This document shows, in pieces, positions 51,971 to 61,455 of a stretch of DNA of 64,000 bases; position 1 is the first letter of the stretch, and each line of letters starts with the position of its first letter. Below the pieces are notes generated by a model. It did no database searches. It was not told where the DNA came from and saw nothing but the letters and a program-made list of their open reading frames with translations. A program made the translations under genes and the position numbers. Source of the DNA: Sulfurovum sp. (GTDB taxonomy: Bacteria; Campylobacterota; Campylobacteria; Campylobacterales; Sulfurovaceae); NCBI RefSeq assembly GCF_015493435.1, contig NZ_WGDD01000029.1, positions 62,001 to 126,000 of the forward strand. Direction: 5' to 3'.

Positions 51971-53212
51971 TTAATCCCTTCTTGTCTGGAAGAATCCAAG
52001 TTTCGGACCTCTAAGTCCAGAGAACTGCTGGATATCTGTCGTAATATGTCCTGCATCGGCATGTGCCTTCTGCTCTTTAAAGATTCTTTTCGCTTCATCT
52101 ACCGCAAAATCGCGTCCGCCAAGACCATAAATATAATTGGTCATCATTGGTCTTGCTTTGGTTGTATACACTGCGGCAGAAACTTCATTGAACAATGCTC
52201 CCATGGCACCGCCGGGAGCTGATTTGTCCAGACAGCTTACCGCTTTTAGCGTTGGAATATCCAACGCATCTCTTACCAGGTCATAAGGGAAAGGTCTGAA
52301 ACATCGTGGTGAAACCACCCCTGCTTTGATCCCCTCTTCCTCTCTAAGCTGCTTGGCAGCAAGTACTGCAGTTTCTACAGAAGATCCCAGTACAACAATG
52401 GCTACTTCGGCATCATCCATCAGGTAGGATTCTACCCTTTTGTATTCTCTGCCTGTCAGTGCCTTAAAATCTGCAAATACCTCATCGATGACCGTTCTGG
52501 AATCCATCAAAGCTTTATGCTGTTTTGCTTTATGCTCATAGTGCCAGTCTTCTTCCGTCTGTGCACCATGGGTAACCGGTCTGCTAAAGTCAAGCATATC
52601 GTTCACCGGGACATAGTCACCGACAAAGGCATAAGCCACTTCATCTTTAAGCGGCGTAACATTCTGTGCTTTGTGCGAAGTGGTAAATCCGTCCTGGTGC
52701 ACCATCACAGGGAGTCTTACATCCAAATGTTCTCCCATTCTGAAAGCACAGAGTGTCAGGTCATACGCTTCCTGCGGATTGAACGCATCGATCTGTATCC
52801 AGCCGCTGTCACGCCCGAGATACATATCGGAGTGGTCCCCGCGTACGTTAAGCGGAGAAGCCAGTGCCCTGTTTACAACAGTCAGAACGATAGGAAGTCT
52901 CATCCCTGACGCCTGGTAGAGAACTTCCACCATCAAAGCAAATCCCTGGGATGAAGTTGCCGTAGCAACACGTCCGCCTGAAGCGGCAGCACCTACACAA
53001 CCGGACATCGCTCCATGTTCAGATTCTACCATTACAAATTCACCGTCAACATAGCCATTGGCTACATAGGAACCGTATCCTTCGACAATCGGTGTCGAAG
53101 GGGTAATAGGATATGCTGCAACAACATCAATCTGTGCTTGTCTCAATGCCTGGGAGGCAGCATAGTTGCCATCCCAAACTTCTACTTCATTTAAATCAAA
53201 TTCTTTTGCCAT
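51971..53212 (-). CDS. porA: Pyruvate:ferredoxin oxidoreductase, alpha subunit
   Basis: A 413-residue subunit forming the pyrimidine-binding part of the ThDP site. AAYPITPSTPIVEGY, ESEHGAMSGCVGAAASGGR and ATSSQGFALMVEVLYQASG are its signature runs. The C-terminal part holds the second transketolase-like domain. It lies between porD and porB. Confidence 0.94.
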   Translation of the reverse strand: MAKEFDLNEVEVWDGNYAASQALRQAQIDVVAAYPITPSTPIVEGYGSYVANGYVDGEFVMVESEHGAMSGCVGAAASGGRVATATSSQGFALMVEVLYQASGMRLPIVLTVVNRALASPLNVRGDHSDMYLGRDSGWIQIDAFNPQEAYDLTLCAFRMGEHLDVRLPVMVHQDGFTTSHKAQNVTPLKDEVAYAFVGDYVPVNDMLDFSRPVTHGAQTEEDWHYEHKAKQHKALMDSRTVIDEVFADFKALTGREYKRVESYLMDDAEVAIVVLGSSVETAVLAAKQLREEEGIKAGVVSPRCFRPFPYDLVRDALDIPTLKAVSCLDKSAPGGAMGALFNEVSAAVYTTKARPMMTNYIYGLGGRDFAVDEAKRIFKEQKAHADAGHITTDIQQFSGLRGPKLGFFQTRRD

Positions 53213-53225
53213 AATTATCCTTTAC

Positions 53226-53675
53226 CTACTTCGTTTTTTTCTCTTTTTCAGGCCACTCTTCCAATGCATCTTCATTCTCTTTTGCTTCAGAGAACATCAA
53301 AAGTGATTTTGGGTTGGTCGGACATACTTCTACGCATACACCGCACCCTTTACAGTGGTCATAGTCGATCCCGAGCATCTGCTTGTCTCTTGAAATGATC
53401 GAAGTATCCGGACACCAAACCCAGCAGTTCTGGCAGTCAATACAGATATCTCTGTTAAAAACGGGTTTGATGATCCTCCATGATGCAACTGTTGCTACAT
53501 ATGAATTGAAATCCGAATAGTCTCTCTCTTCCGCTTTTTTATGTGCAATATCTAACGCTTCACCGTCAAAAGAGTTAAGTACGACACCGCGTGTTACTTC
53601 ATCCCAGCCTACTTTCTCTTCGGCACCTAATTCTCGTATCCCTCTTTTATCTGTTCCTAATACACCTGTACTCAT
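53226..53675 (-). CDS. porD: Pyruvate:ferredoxin oxidoreductase, delta (ferredoxin) subunit
   Basis: A 149-residue protein with two 4Fe-4S sites: CIDCQNCWVWCPD and CKGCGVCVEVCP. An N-terminal extension of about 75 residues precedes them, longer than in many PorD. It carries electrons between the ThDP subunits and external ferredoxin. It lies between porC and porA. Confidence 0.93.
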   Translation of the reverse strand: MSTGVLGTDKRGIRELGAEEKVGWDEVTRGVVLNSFDGEALDIAHKKAEERDYSDFNSYVATVASWRIIKPVFNRDICIDCQNCWVWCPDTSIISRDKQMLGIDYDHCKGCGVCVEVCPTNPKSLLMFSEAKENEDALEEWPEKEKKTK

Positions 53676-53686
53676 AACTGTTTCTC

Positions 53687-54250
53687 CTACTTCACTTCAT
53701 TATATGCTCTGGTAATCGCTTCCATATTGGCATCGATTATCTTTTGCGGGAATTTGGAAAGCACTTTTTTCATGTTTTCCAAAAAGAAATCAAGATCATA
53801 CATCTTTGATACTTTCATAAATGCCCCCAAAATCGGTGTATTCGGCATTGCTCTGCCTATCGTATCGAGTGAGATCTGCATACAGTCAACCACATGCACT
53901 CTGTCTGCTTTATCCTGCAGCGCAGGAATCTGGGCAATCAATTCATCTTTTGAAAAATGTGTTGTAATGATATATTGCGTATCGGGCTTGTCATTTTTGG
54001 TAATATCATCCGTAAATGCCAATGCCGGATCGATCACAAAAACATAGTCAGGAAACATTTTAGTTTCCTGGTTGGTGATAGGCTCATCATCAATTCTATT
54101 GTATGCGTTCATTGCGGCTCCACGTTTTGCAGAACCGTACAGTGCATATGCCTGTACCTGTTTTCCTGTTGTAGCCACAACAGAACCTAATCCTTTTGCA
54201 CCCGTTACGGCACCTTGACCTGCACGTGAGTGCCATCTAATTTCTACCAT
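53687..54250 (-). CDS. porC: Pyruvate:ferredoxin oxidoreductase, gamma subunit
   Basis: A 187-residue subunit, beginning VEIRWHSRAGQGAVTGAKGLG, with QAYALYGSAKRGAAMNAYNRID and the CoA-binding character of the family. It is the first gene of the operon. The 90-base gap upstream carries an AT-rich stretch with TATAAT on the minus strand that may be its promoter, but I see no clear -35. Confidence 0.93.
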   Translation of the reverse strand: MVEIRWHSRAGQGAVTGAKGLGSVVATTGKQVQAYALYGSAKRGAAMNAYNRIDDEPITNQETKMFPDYVFVIDPALAFTDDITKNDKPDTQYIITTHFSKDELIAQIPALQDKADRVHVVDCMQISLDTIGRAMPNTPILGAFMKVSKMYDLDFFLENMKKVLSKFPQKIIDANMEAITRAYNEVK

Positions 54251-54340
54251 ATTTTCTCCTCGATAGTATTATCAAACATGAAGTATTGTAATGTCCGCAC
54301 TCTTAAAGTGTGTTGAAATTATAATTTTTTTAATCCCATA

Positions 54341-54982
54341 CTATTTCTTTGCTATAAATGTAACGGCTTCAAGGGCATTGGCGCATATCTGCACACTGCA
54401 TTCAGCTAACTGTTCCCTTGTAGCATATCCACAGCTTACAGCAATTCCCTTAATATCGGCTGACCTGGCAGCAAGCATATCCATACAGGTGTCTCCGATC
54501 ATCCAGGCTTCACCGCTGACTTCCGGCAGTTCAGACAATGCCTTATAGATAGGTTCGGGATGGGGTTTGGGGTGTTCCACCTGCTCTCTTCCGATGAGAA
54601 CCTCAAAATAGGACATGAGTCCCATATGCTCCAAAAGCTCTACGGAATACTCAGCTGTTTTCGTTGTCACTACCCCCAAAACGGCAAATTCTGCTGCTGC
54701 CTCTACTGCCGCCTTGGCATCCGGAAGCAACACCGTTTTAGCTTTGCTTATCTTTCTGTAATGTTTTTTGTAGGCTGCCACATAGTCCCAGATCTTTTCA
54801 TCTGCAACACCGAGCTTCAAAAACATCCAGTCAAGCGGATGTCCTATCTGCGCTTTGATCTTGTCATCGGACGGAACGTCTTTGCCAAATGCATGAAAAG
54901 CCACGTCAAAACTTTCAAGGATCGCTTCGGTTGAGTCTATGAGTGTTCCATCCAGATCAAACAGTATAACGGTATTCATCAT
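54341..54982 (-). CDS. gph: HAD phosphatase, phosphoglycolate phosphatase type
   Basis: A 213-residue HAD-family hydrolase. Motif I is FDLDGTLIDS, motif II is VTTKTAEY, and motifs III/IV lie in HPKPHPEPIY and MIGDTCMDMLAARSADIKGIAV. The sequence is closest to phosphoglycolate phosphatases, but other sugar phosphates are possible. It overlaps the ABC ATPase stop by four bases (ATGA), so it is the last gene of the peptide-transport operon. Confidence 0.82.
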   Translation of the reverse strand: MMNTVILFDLDGTLIDSTEAILESFDVAFHAFGKDVPSDDKIKAQIGHPLDWMFLKLGVADEKIWDYVAAYKKHYRKISKAKTVLLPDAKAAVEAAAEFAVLGVVTTKTAEYSVELLEHMGLMSYFEVLIGREQVEHPKPHPEPIYKALSELPEVSGEAWMIGDTCMDMLAARSADIKGIAVSCGYATREQLAECSVQICANALEAVTFIAKK

Positions 54983-56619
54983 TCTTCCTTTGTCAAATCC
55001 GGCTGATACTCCGGGTGTCTAAAAATTTCTATTTTGGGTGCTGAAGCCAGCAGCAGTTTTGTATAGTCGTGCTGCGGATTTTTCAGGACCGATTCTACGC
55101 TTCCCTGTTCTACCAGTCTGCCTTCCTTCATTACAGCCACCCTGTCTGCAATCGCGGGAATAATGGAAAGATCATGCGTAATGAAAAGATAGGAAACACC
55201 TGTCTCTTCCTGAAGTTTTTTCAAAAGGGCCAGTACTTGCGCACGCACCGTTACATCGAGTGCAGAAGTCGGCTCATCGCAAATAATCAGTTCGGGTTCC
55301 ACGGCCAGAGCCCGTGCAATACCGATACGCTGACGCTGTCCGCCCGAAAATTCATGCGGATACCGCGATCTGTATGTTCCCGGCAGTCCCACCTTTTCCA
55401 GCAGCGCGATGATCCGTTTATCCTGTACCGTTTTATCCTGTACCCCCACTTTCAGACTGACCATCCCCTCACGAATGATCTCTCCTACGGTCATACGGGG
55501 ATTGAGTGCCGAATAGGGATCCTGAAACACTACCTGAATTTTGCTTCTGTAGGCTTTGAGCGACTTTTCTTTCAGTGCAGCAATGTTCACACCTCTGTAA
55601 TCGATCTTGCCTCCGTTTGCATCAACAAGACGGAGGATCGCCTGCCCAATCGTACTTTTGCCGCTGCCGGACTCTCCAACCAGAGCAAGTGTTTTCCCTT
55701 TTGGAATACGAAAGGTCACTCCGTCAACTGCCTTGATATACCCCGCAGTTTTCTGAAAAAAACCTTTTTTCACCGGAAAATACACTTTCAAGTCTTTGAC
55801 TTCAAGCAGTGTTTCCGCAGTCATATCATTTTTTTTCTCTCTTGCCTGCATAGCAGAAGCATCATTGAGAAGCTGCCGGCTGTAGGGATGTTCCGCTCCG
55901 CCGAAAAAGCGGTTCCGTTCCGCTGTTTCAAGCAGTGTACCCTCTTTCATTACGGCAACACGATCTGCCATTTGTGACACAACGCCCATATCATGTGTGA
56001 TGAAGAGTATGGAAAGTCTGCGTTTCTTCCGGATGCGTTTCAAGAGTGTCAGTACCTGGGCCTGTATCGTGACATCGAGCGCCGTTGTCGGTTCATCGGC
56101 AATCAGCAGATCGGGTTCGCAGGCAAGTGCCATAGCGATCATCACACGCTGTTTCTGTCCCCCCGAAAGCTGATGCGGATAACGGCGGTAATGTTCTTCC
56201 GGGGTACCCAGTGACACTTCTTCAAAAAGCGAAATAACTTTGGCTTTCACTGCCTCTTTTTTCAGTCCGAGATGCAGCCTGATCACTTCTGCCACCTGCT
56301 CGCCTACAGTCATGACCGGGTTGAGTGCAGACATAGGCTCCTGGAAGATCATTGCAACAGATCGCCCCCGTATTTTTTGCATTTCAAACTCCGGCAGGAC
56401 AAAAAGAGAACTGCCGTGCAGCACCACATCACCGCCGGTCACATGAACAGTCGGAGGCAGCAGACGCATGATCGCAAGTGAAGTCAGCGATTTTCCGCTT
56501 CCGGATTCCCCTACAAGTGCAAATATTTCACCTTTTCCTATTTCGAAGCTGATCTTGTCGAGCAGCACAGTACTCCCAGCCGACAAAGAGAGGTTCGTCA
56601 CCTTTAGTATTCTGTTCAT
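54979..56619 (-). CDS. yejF: Peptide ABC transporter, fused dual ATPase (YejF/OppDF type)
   Basis: A 546-residue protein with two complete ABC modules. Each has a Walker A (GESGSGKSLTS and GESGSGKSTIG), the signature LSGGQKQR or FSGGQRQR, and Walker B (DLLIADEPT, ELIICDEPT). The first powers one permease side and the second the other. Fusion of both ATPases marks the YejF type. It overlaps the permease stop upstream by four bases. Confidence 0.92.
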   Translation of the reverse strand: MNRILKVTNLSLSAGSTVLLDKISFEIGKGEIFALVGESGSGKSLTSLAIMRLLPPTVHVTGGDVVLHGSSLFVLPEFEMQKIRGRSVAMIFQEPMSALNPVMTVGEQVAEVIRLHLGLKKEAVKAKVISLFEEVSLGTPEEHYRRYPHQLSGGQKQRVMIAMALACEPDLLIADEPTTALDVTIQAQVLTLLKRIRKKRRLSILFITHDMGVVSQMADRVAVMKEGTLLETAERNRFFGGAEHPYSRQLLNDASAMQAREKKNDMTAETLLEVKDLKVYFPVKKGFFQKTAGYIKAVDGVTFRIPKGKTLALVGESGSGKSTIGQAILRLVDANGGKIDYRGVNIAALKEKSLKAYRSKIQVVFQDPYSALNPRMTVGEIIREGMVSLKVGVQDKTVQDKRIIALLEKVGLPGTYRSRYPHEFSGGQRQRIGIARALAVEPELIICDEPTSALDVTVRAQVLALLKKLQEETGVSYLFITHDLSIIPAIADRVAVMKEGRLVEQGSVESVLKNPQHDYTKLLLASAPKIEIFRHPEYQPDLTKEE

Positions 56620-58013
56620 TCCTCGTTCCTTGGATCAAGTACTGTCTGTACTCTGTCGGAAAAAAGGTTGGCGGCCAGCACCAGAATGAACATGAAGATA
56701 AACGCGGAGAAGAGCGACCACCAGACCATTGGTTCTCGTGCCATTTCAAGCCTTGCCTGGTTGATCATGTTCCCCCAGCTGTACATCGTCGGATCGACGC
56801 CCACACCGACATAGGAAAGTACCGCTTCTGCCAATACCAGTGCACTGAAGTCAAGGACTACGGAAATAAGGATGATATGCATCAGATTAGGCATGATATG
56901 ACGAAAAATGATCTTCCATTTGCTTACACCGAAAGCTCTTGCAGCAGTCACGAATTCCACCCGAGAAATCTTCAGCGTTTCTGCACGCAGCAGACGGCAA
57001 AGCCCTGTCCAGCTTGTCATTCCCAGTATCAGAATTAAAAAGAGCAGACGCAGATCGGAACGTTCCAGTGTTGTTTCGAACCATTGAGGATGGTTATCCA
57101 TCATAACTTGCGTGACCAGCACCGCACCGGCGATCAGCAGTACACCGGGGATCGAATTGAGTGTCGTATAAATGTACTGTATGACATCATCAATCCGTCC
57201 GCCGAAGAATCCGGCAGAAATTCCGAGTGTGATCGACACCGGCAGCATCACCAGCGTGGTCAAAATACCGATCAGCACACCGGTACGAATACTTTTTACG
57301 CTTTGGTAAAAAACATCTCCCCCTACCTTATCTGTTCCGAGTACATGGTAATGATAGCTCAGCAGATACATCCATACAAATGTCATAAGCATCAGGGTAA
57401 AGGTCACATATGCCGTTCTCCAGGGAAGTGCCGTTTCTCCTCTGCGCAATACATTCAACTTGGAAACAAAGGTGCCCCGGCCTTTCAATGCCAAATGCAC
57501 CGCGATAAGAAGCAGGCTTACAAGCAAACCGGCAAAAAGGGCAAAAAGCGATTTTTTAACGATGTCGCCTGCCACACTCTCCCCTTTTGGCACATGCACA
57601 TATTTGAGCGGCAGATAGACCTGCCTGCTGACATTATTTTTGTCTACTACGATCGATTTGGCATATTCGTGCGTGGCGAACGGTGCAGAGTAGGTGCGCT
57701 CGGTATGGCTCAGAGTATGCTTAAAAAGCAGATCGAGCAGACTGACCATATCCCCCTCATAATGGATACTTTTGCTTGTTTCCCCGCCACCGGGATGGGT
57801 TTCGACGGTAAAGCGCATGTGTACCGAATCGAGCAGTGCAAAGAAAAGGTAAAAAAGCAGCACAATGGCCGATGCCATGGCAATACCCGATTTGAAAATA
57901 CTGTGCCACTGCTTTCTGATCTGCGGTGAACGCGAAAGGATCCATCCCCAGACTGCCAATGCAGCGACAAGCAGCCATACCATCATATCTGTCCACAGAA
58001 GCGTAATGGTCAT
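56616..58013 (-). CDS. yejE: Peptide ABC transporter, permease (YejE type)
   Basis: A 465-residue permease. It begins with one helix and a large periplasmic insert (about 65-155), then further helices; the EAA loop ATPase contact is in the ARAFGVSKWKIIFRHIMPNLMHI segment. The ATG at 58013 overlaps the yejB stop (ATGA); an upstream frame to 58433 runs antisense-like through yejB and is rejected. It pairs with YejB. Confidence 0.88.
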   Translation of the reverse strand: MTITLLWTDMMVWLLVAALAVWGWILSRSPQIRKQWHSIFKSGIAMASAIVLLFYLFFALLDSVHMRFTVETHPGGGETSKSIHYEGDMVSLLDLLFKHTLSHTERTYSAPFATHEYAKSIVVDKNNVSRQVYLPLKYVHVPKGESVAGDIVKKSLFALFAGLLVSLLLIAVHLALKGRGTFVSKLNVLRRGETALPWRTAYVTFTLMLMTFVWMYLLSYHYHVLGTDKVGGDVFYQSVKSIRTGVLIGILTTLVMLPVSITLGISAGFFGGRIDDVIQYIYTTLNSIPGVLLIAGAVLVTQVMMDNHPQWFETTLERSDLRLLFLILILGMTSWTGLCRLLRAETLKISRVEFVTAARAFGVSKWKIIFRHIMPNLMHIILISVVLDFSALVLAEAVLSYVGVGVDPTMYSWGNMINQARLEMAREPMVWWSLFSAFIFMFILVLAANLFSDRVQTVLDPRNEE

Positions 58014-58987
58014 GAGAGTTTCACCCGCGGATCGAACAGTGTGTAGGAGATATCGGTCAGTATCAGTCCCGCGATATAGAGTACGGAGCCCAGAAAGACC
58101 ATGGCCTTGACAATAGCAAAGTCCTGCGCATTGATCGCATCGATCGTATAGGAACCCAGACCGGGGATACCGAAGAAAGACTCCATAATAAGGCTGCCCA
58201 TGAACAAAGAAGGGATCACCACCACAATTCCGGTCAGAATGGGCAGCATACCGTTCTTGAGTACATGCTTGAAAAGCACTGCGATCTCGGAGAGTCCTTT
58301 TGCCCTTGCCGTACGGACATAATCCTGATTGACCTGTTCGAGAAAGATACTCCGATACCATCGCATTCCCGCACCTAGACCGGCAAAGACACCGATCAGT
58401 ACCGGAAGGATGACAAACTTGACTGCTCCCCATCCGGGTTCATAGCCGGAGATGGGTACCCAGTGCCAGATCTTTGAAAAGAGGACCTGCCCCGCAATAA
58501 TATAAAAAAGCCCGGAAACGGACATAATCATTACCGCAATGACCATCATTCCCATATCGAGCGCTGAACCTCTAAAGAGCACCAGCAGCAGGGCAAGCGA
58601 AATATTGGTGACCAGTGCGATAAAAAATGTCGGCAGAGCAATTGCCAAACTCGGCCCCATACGTTCCTTAATATCTTCTGCGATGTCCCGGTTTGCGTCG
58701 GACACACCGAAATCAAAAGCGAAAAGCTTCAGCGATTCCTGCATAAACAGGGTATCTTCGATCTTCTCTATACCTGAAGCCTCCGGATTGAAAAAAAGCG
58801 GTTTGTCATATCCCTTTTCCACTTTCCATGCTTCTATCATTTGCGGTGTGGTCTGTTTGGCCCCCAACTGGGCCCTTGCCATATCATCAGGTGTGTTGAT
58901 CATAAAAAAAAGCATGAAAGTGATCAGATTGACCCCGATCAGAATAGGAACAGCATAAAGCAGTCTGCGTATAATATAAGCCAGCAT
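58010..58987 (-). CDS. yejB: Peptide ABC transporter, permease (YejB type)
   Basis: A 325-residue DppB-like permease. It opens MLAYIIRRLLYAVPILIGVNLITFMLFF in the manner of the family and has the EAA loop RTARAKGLSEIAVLFKHVLKNGMLP. It lies one base after the solute-binding protein gene. Confidence 0.92.
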   Translation of the reverse strand: MLAYIIRRLLYAVPILIGVNLITFMLFFMINTPDDMARAQLGAKQTTPQMIEAWKVEKGYDKPLFFNPEASGIEKIEDTLFMQESLKLFAFDFGVSDANRDIAEDIKERMGPSLAIALPTFFIALVTNISLALLLVLFRGSALDMGMMVIAVMIMSVSGLFYIIAGQVLFSKIWHWVPISGYEPGWGAVKFVILPVLIGVFAGLGAGMRWYRSIFLEQVNQDYVRTARAKGLSEIAVLFKHVLKNGMLPILTGIVVVIPSLFMGSLIMESFFGIPGLGSYTIDAINAQDFAIVKAMVFLGSVLYIAGLILTDISYTLFDPRVKLS

Positions 58988-58988
58988 C

Positions 58989-61169
58989 TTATTTCTCCTC
59001 TCGCAGGATCACTGTTTTCTGTCTGCTGCTGTAGGCACGGTAGAGCAGCCAGCCCAACAGTATCACAGAAACGAAAAGCAGTATCAGAGGCAGAATCACA
59101 GGCTGATTCCATTCCTGCTGTTTTTTCACTCTGAGTGCCGCATTTATCTTTTTGTACTTGAGTGTGTTGTTCGCCATGGCATTTGGCTCTACATTGCCGA
59201 ACCAGGCCTGGGAAAGTGCCAGTGATTTGGGGTGAAAGCCCCATACCCAGGGGGCATCTTCCCTTGCTATATTCAACATTTTTTGTATCTTTTCCAGACG
59301 TTCGGGCGTATTCTTCATTGTCTTGATCTCATTGAACAGTTTGTCAAATTCCGGATTTTTATAATTGGCACTGTTGATGCCTGCTCCGTTGGTATCAACG
59401 GAAGCATTGCCCCCATAGAGCAGAAAAAGAAAATTTTCCGGATCGGGATAATCTGCATTCCAGCCCCATGAAAAGAGCTGTGTTTTGCCTTTTCTGATTT
59501 TTGCCTGGAAGCGGTTATAGTCTGTTGCCCGGATCACAAGCTGTATGCCCAGTTTGGCGAACTGCTTGCGTCTCCAGTCCATCAGCGCCCTGTCATCCGG
59601 ACCTGTTGCCGTCGAATCATAAAAAAGTTTGAGCTGTTTGCCTGTTTTAAGGGAAATACCGTCAGGATAGCCTGCTTCGGCAAGAAGTTTTTTGGCAACA
59701 CTCAGCGGCTTTCTGACCCTTTTGCCGTTTATCCAGTCATACACCACTTTGTTCGTTCCCGCTTCTCCGGGTTCACAGCCGAATATTCCCGGAGGGATGG
59801 GCCCCTGCGCAGGAATACCGCGTTCATTCAAAAAGATGGAAATATATTCTTCTTCATCCTGTGCGATGCTGATCGCCTGACGCAGCTTTTTAGCCGACTC
59901 GGAATATCCGCCTACCACGGGATCGACCATATTGAAAGCCATATAAAAGATAGAAGGCTGCACTGAACTTTTCAGCACAATGCCTTTTTTACGCATTGTA
60001 TCACTCAGGCCCATTGTTCCCGAAGAGGATATTTGCACTGCCTGGTCAAACGCTTCGGAAGAAATACCCGAAGCATCATAGTAGCCCTGCAGAAATTTGT
60101 TCCACAGCGGAATGTTCTCTTTTTCCAGAGAATAAATGACTTCATTGATAAAAGGCAGTTTCTTCCCGGCGTCTCTGCGCAGTGCAGAAGAAATACCGGC
60201 AGCTTTTGCCTCCCCGTCACTCAATACCGGATAATATTCTTTATGGAAATTGGGATTGGCTTTTAACCGTATCACACGGTTGGGATCATTCTGTGCCAGA
60301 TAGTAGGCACCGGTACCTACCGGATACCAGTTCAAAGTAATATTTTTTGCCATGAGTCCTTTTTGCTGATAGAACAAATCTGCTTCCCAGGGGACCGGTG
60401 CGAAAAAATTCATGGAAAGCCAGTAGAGAAACTGCGGATAGCGCCCCTTTATTGTTATCACCAATGTCCTGTCGTCAAGTACTTTTACGCCTTTGATATG
60501 ATAAGAACGAAGGTCAAGTATTTCTCCTTTTTTCTCTTTTTCCCGGGCAATATGGCTGATATGCTTTGAAAAGCTTTTTAACCCGACAATGTATGCCATC
60601 ATGGTATCCAGCACGGGTGAGTGATTCTGTCTGACAGCCATACGTTTAATGGCATAGGCATAATCCTCCGCTTTCAGCGTACGGGTTGCCTGCTTTTTAA
60701 AATCTGCAAGAGAATCAATGGAAGACAATGCCTCCTCATCAAGCCTGCCGTAGAACAGCCGGCCTTTTTTATCTTTCACAAACGCAGGATGGTTCTGATA
60801 GCGGATATGCTTTTTCAATATCAGTTTGTATGCCGTATAGGCAACCCTGCTGCTGTTTTCATCTACCTCTGTATGGTTGGCATCGAGATAATGTACTATC
60901 GGCATCTGTGTCAGGGTCAGCGGCTCCAGTGTGTATGGACGTTTGAGATAATTGTATTGCAAAGGCGGTTCATAGATCTGTCCGATAAAAGCCCACTCAT
61001 TGGCACTGTAGGAAATAACCGGATCAAGCCGTTTGGGCGGTAGGGAAAATGCAGCGAAAAGTATATTTTTTTTTGCCTCGCCGCTCTGGTGCGGACTGTT
61101 CCAGACAGCACTCTGCAACATCACTGTCAAACCGATCAACAGCAGGAAGGTATGAAAAATACGATTCAT
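58989..61169 (-). CDS. Peptide-binding protein of the ABC transporter, with a C-terminal membrane anchor
   Basis: A 726-residue family 5 solute-binding protein (SBP_bac_5 type). The N-terminal signal (IFHTFLLLIGLTVMLQSA) is followed by the binding fold with FSLPPKRLDPVISYSANEWAFIGQIYEPP and LFSWGWNADYPDPENFL. Unusually, the C-terminus carries a membrane helix (VILPLILLFVSVILLGWLLY) and a basic tail. The ATG at 61169 is chosen to open the signal peptide; the longer frame adds a non-signal stretch. It is the first gene of the operon. Confidence 0.87.
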   Translation of the reverse strand: MNRIFHTFLLLIGLTVMLQSAVWNSPHQSGEAKKNILFAAFSLPPKRLDPVISYSANEWAFIGQIYEPPLQYNYLKRPYTLEPLTLTQMPIVHYLDANHTEVDENSSRVAYTAYKLILKKHIRYQNHPAFVKDKKGRLFYGRLDEEALSSIDSLADFKKQATRTLKAEDYAYAIKRMAVRQNHSPVLDTMMAYIVGLKSFSKHISHIAREKEKKGEILDLRSYHIKGVKVLDDRTLVITIKGRYPQFLYWLSMNFFAPVPWEADLFYQQKGLMAKNITLNWYPVGTGAYYLAQNDPNRVIRLKANPNFHKEYYPVLSDGEAKAAGISSALRRDAGKKLPFINEVIYSLEKENIPLWNKFLQGYYDASGISSEAFDQAVQISSSGTMGLSDTMRKKGIVLKSSVQPSIFYMAFNMVDPVVGGYSESAKKLRQAISIAQDEEEYISIFLNERGIPAQGPIPPGIFGCEPGEAGTNKVVYDWINGKRVRKPLSVAKKLLAEAGYPDGISLKTGKQLKLFYDSTATGPDDRALMDWRRKQFAKLGIQLVIRATDYNRFQAKIRKGKTQLFSWGWNADYPDPENFLFLLYGGNASVDTNGAGINSANYKNPEFDKLFNEIKTMKNTPERLEKIQKMLNIAREDAPWVWGFHPKSLALSQAWFGNVEPNAMANNTLKYKKINAALRVKKQQEWNQPVILPLILLFVSVILLGWLLYRAYSSRQKTVILREEK

Positions 61170-61248
61170 CCGAAACAAATATCCCTTGCACAAAATATAA
61201 ATGAATTTTATCACAGAGGGACTTCTATAAACATATGGGATACTTTGT

Positions 61249-61277
61249 TTAAATAAGATAATTTTTATCCTATATTC
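61249..61277. promoter_or_regulatory. 29-bp palindromic operator, copy 3
   Basis: Half-sites TTAAATAAGATAA and TTATCCTATATTC are separated by TTT, with the same 13-3-13 layout as copies 1 and 2 but less perfect symmetry. It lies 80 bp before the peptide-binding protein gene and 179 bp before the SQR-type gene. The rest of this 286-base gap is AT-rich; a dyad ATCAA/TTGAT at 61278-61292 directly abuts the operator. Confidence 0.5.
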
Positions 61278-61455
61278 ATCAATTAATTTGATTATCATGT
61301 TTTATAAAATGACGTAATAAGCACTATTTTTTGCTAAACATAATTTAAACTATAAATTACGATTATAAAAATAATTAAATTATAAGATTTAATTTAGTTT
61401 TAAAAGAGGTTGGCCTAAAATGACTATGTCTAAAATTAATTTACGAAGGAAGGAT

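Noticed and set aside
58014-58433. A long N-terminal extension of the YejE permease
   Set aside because: The extended frame lies inside yejB, is Cys- and Arg-rich without helices, and the ATGA overlap start at 58013 gives a normal permease.
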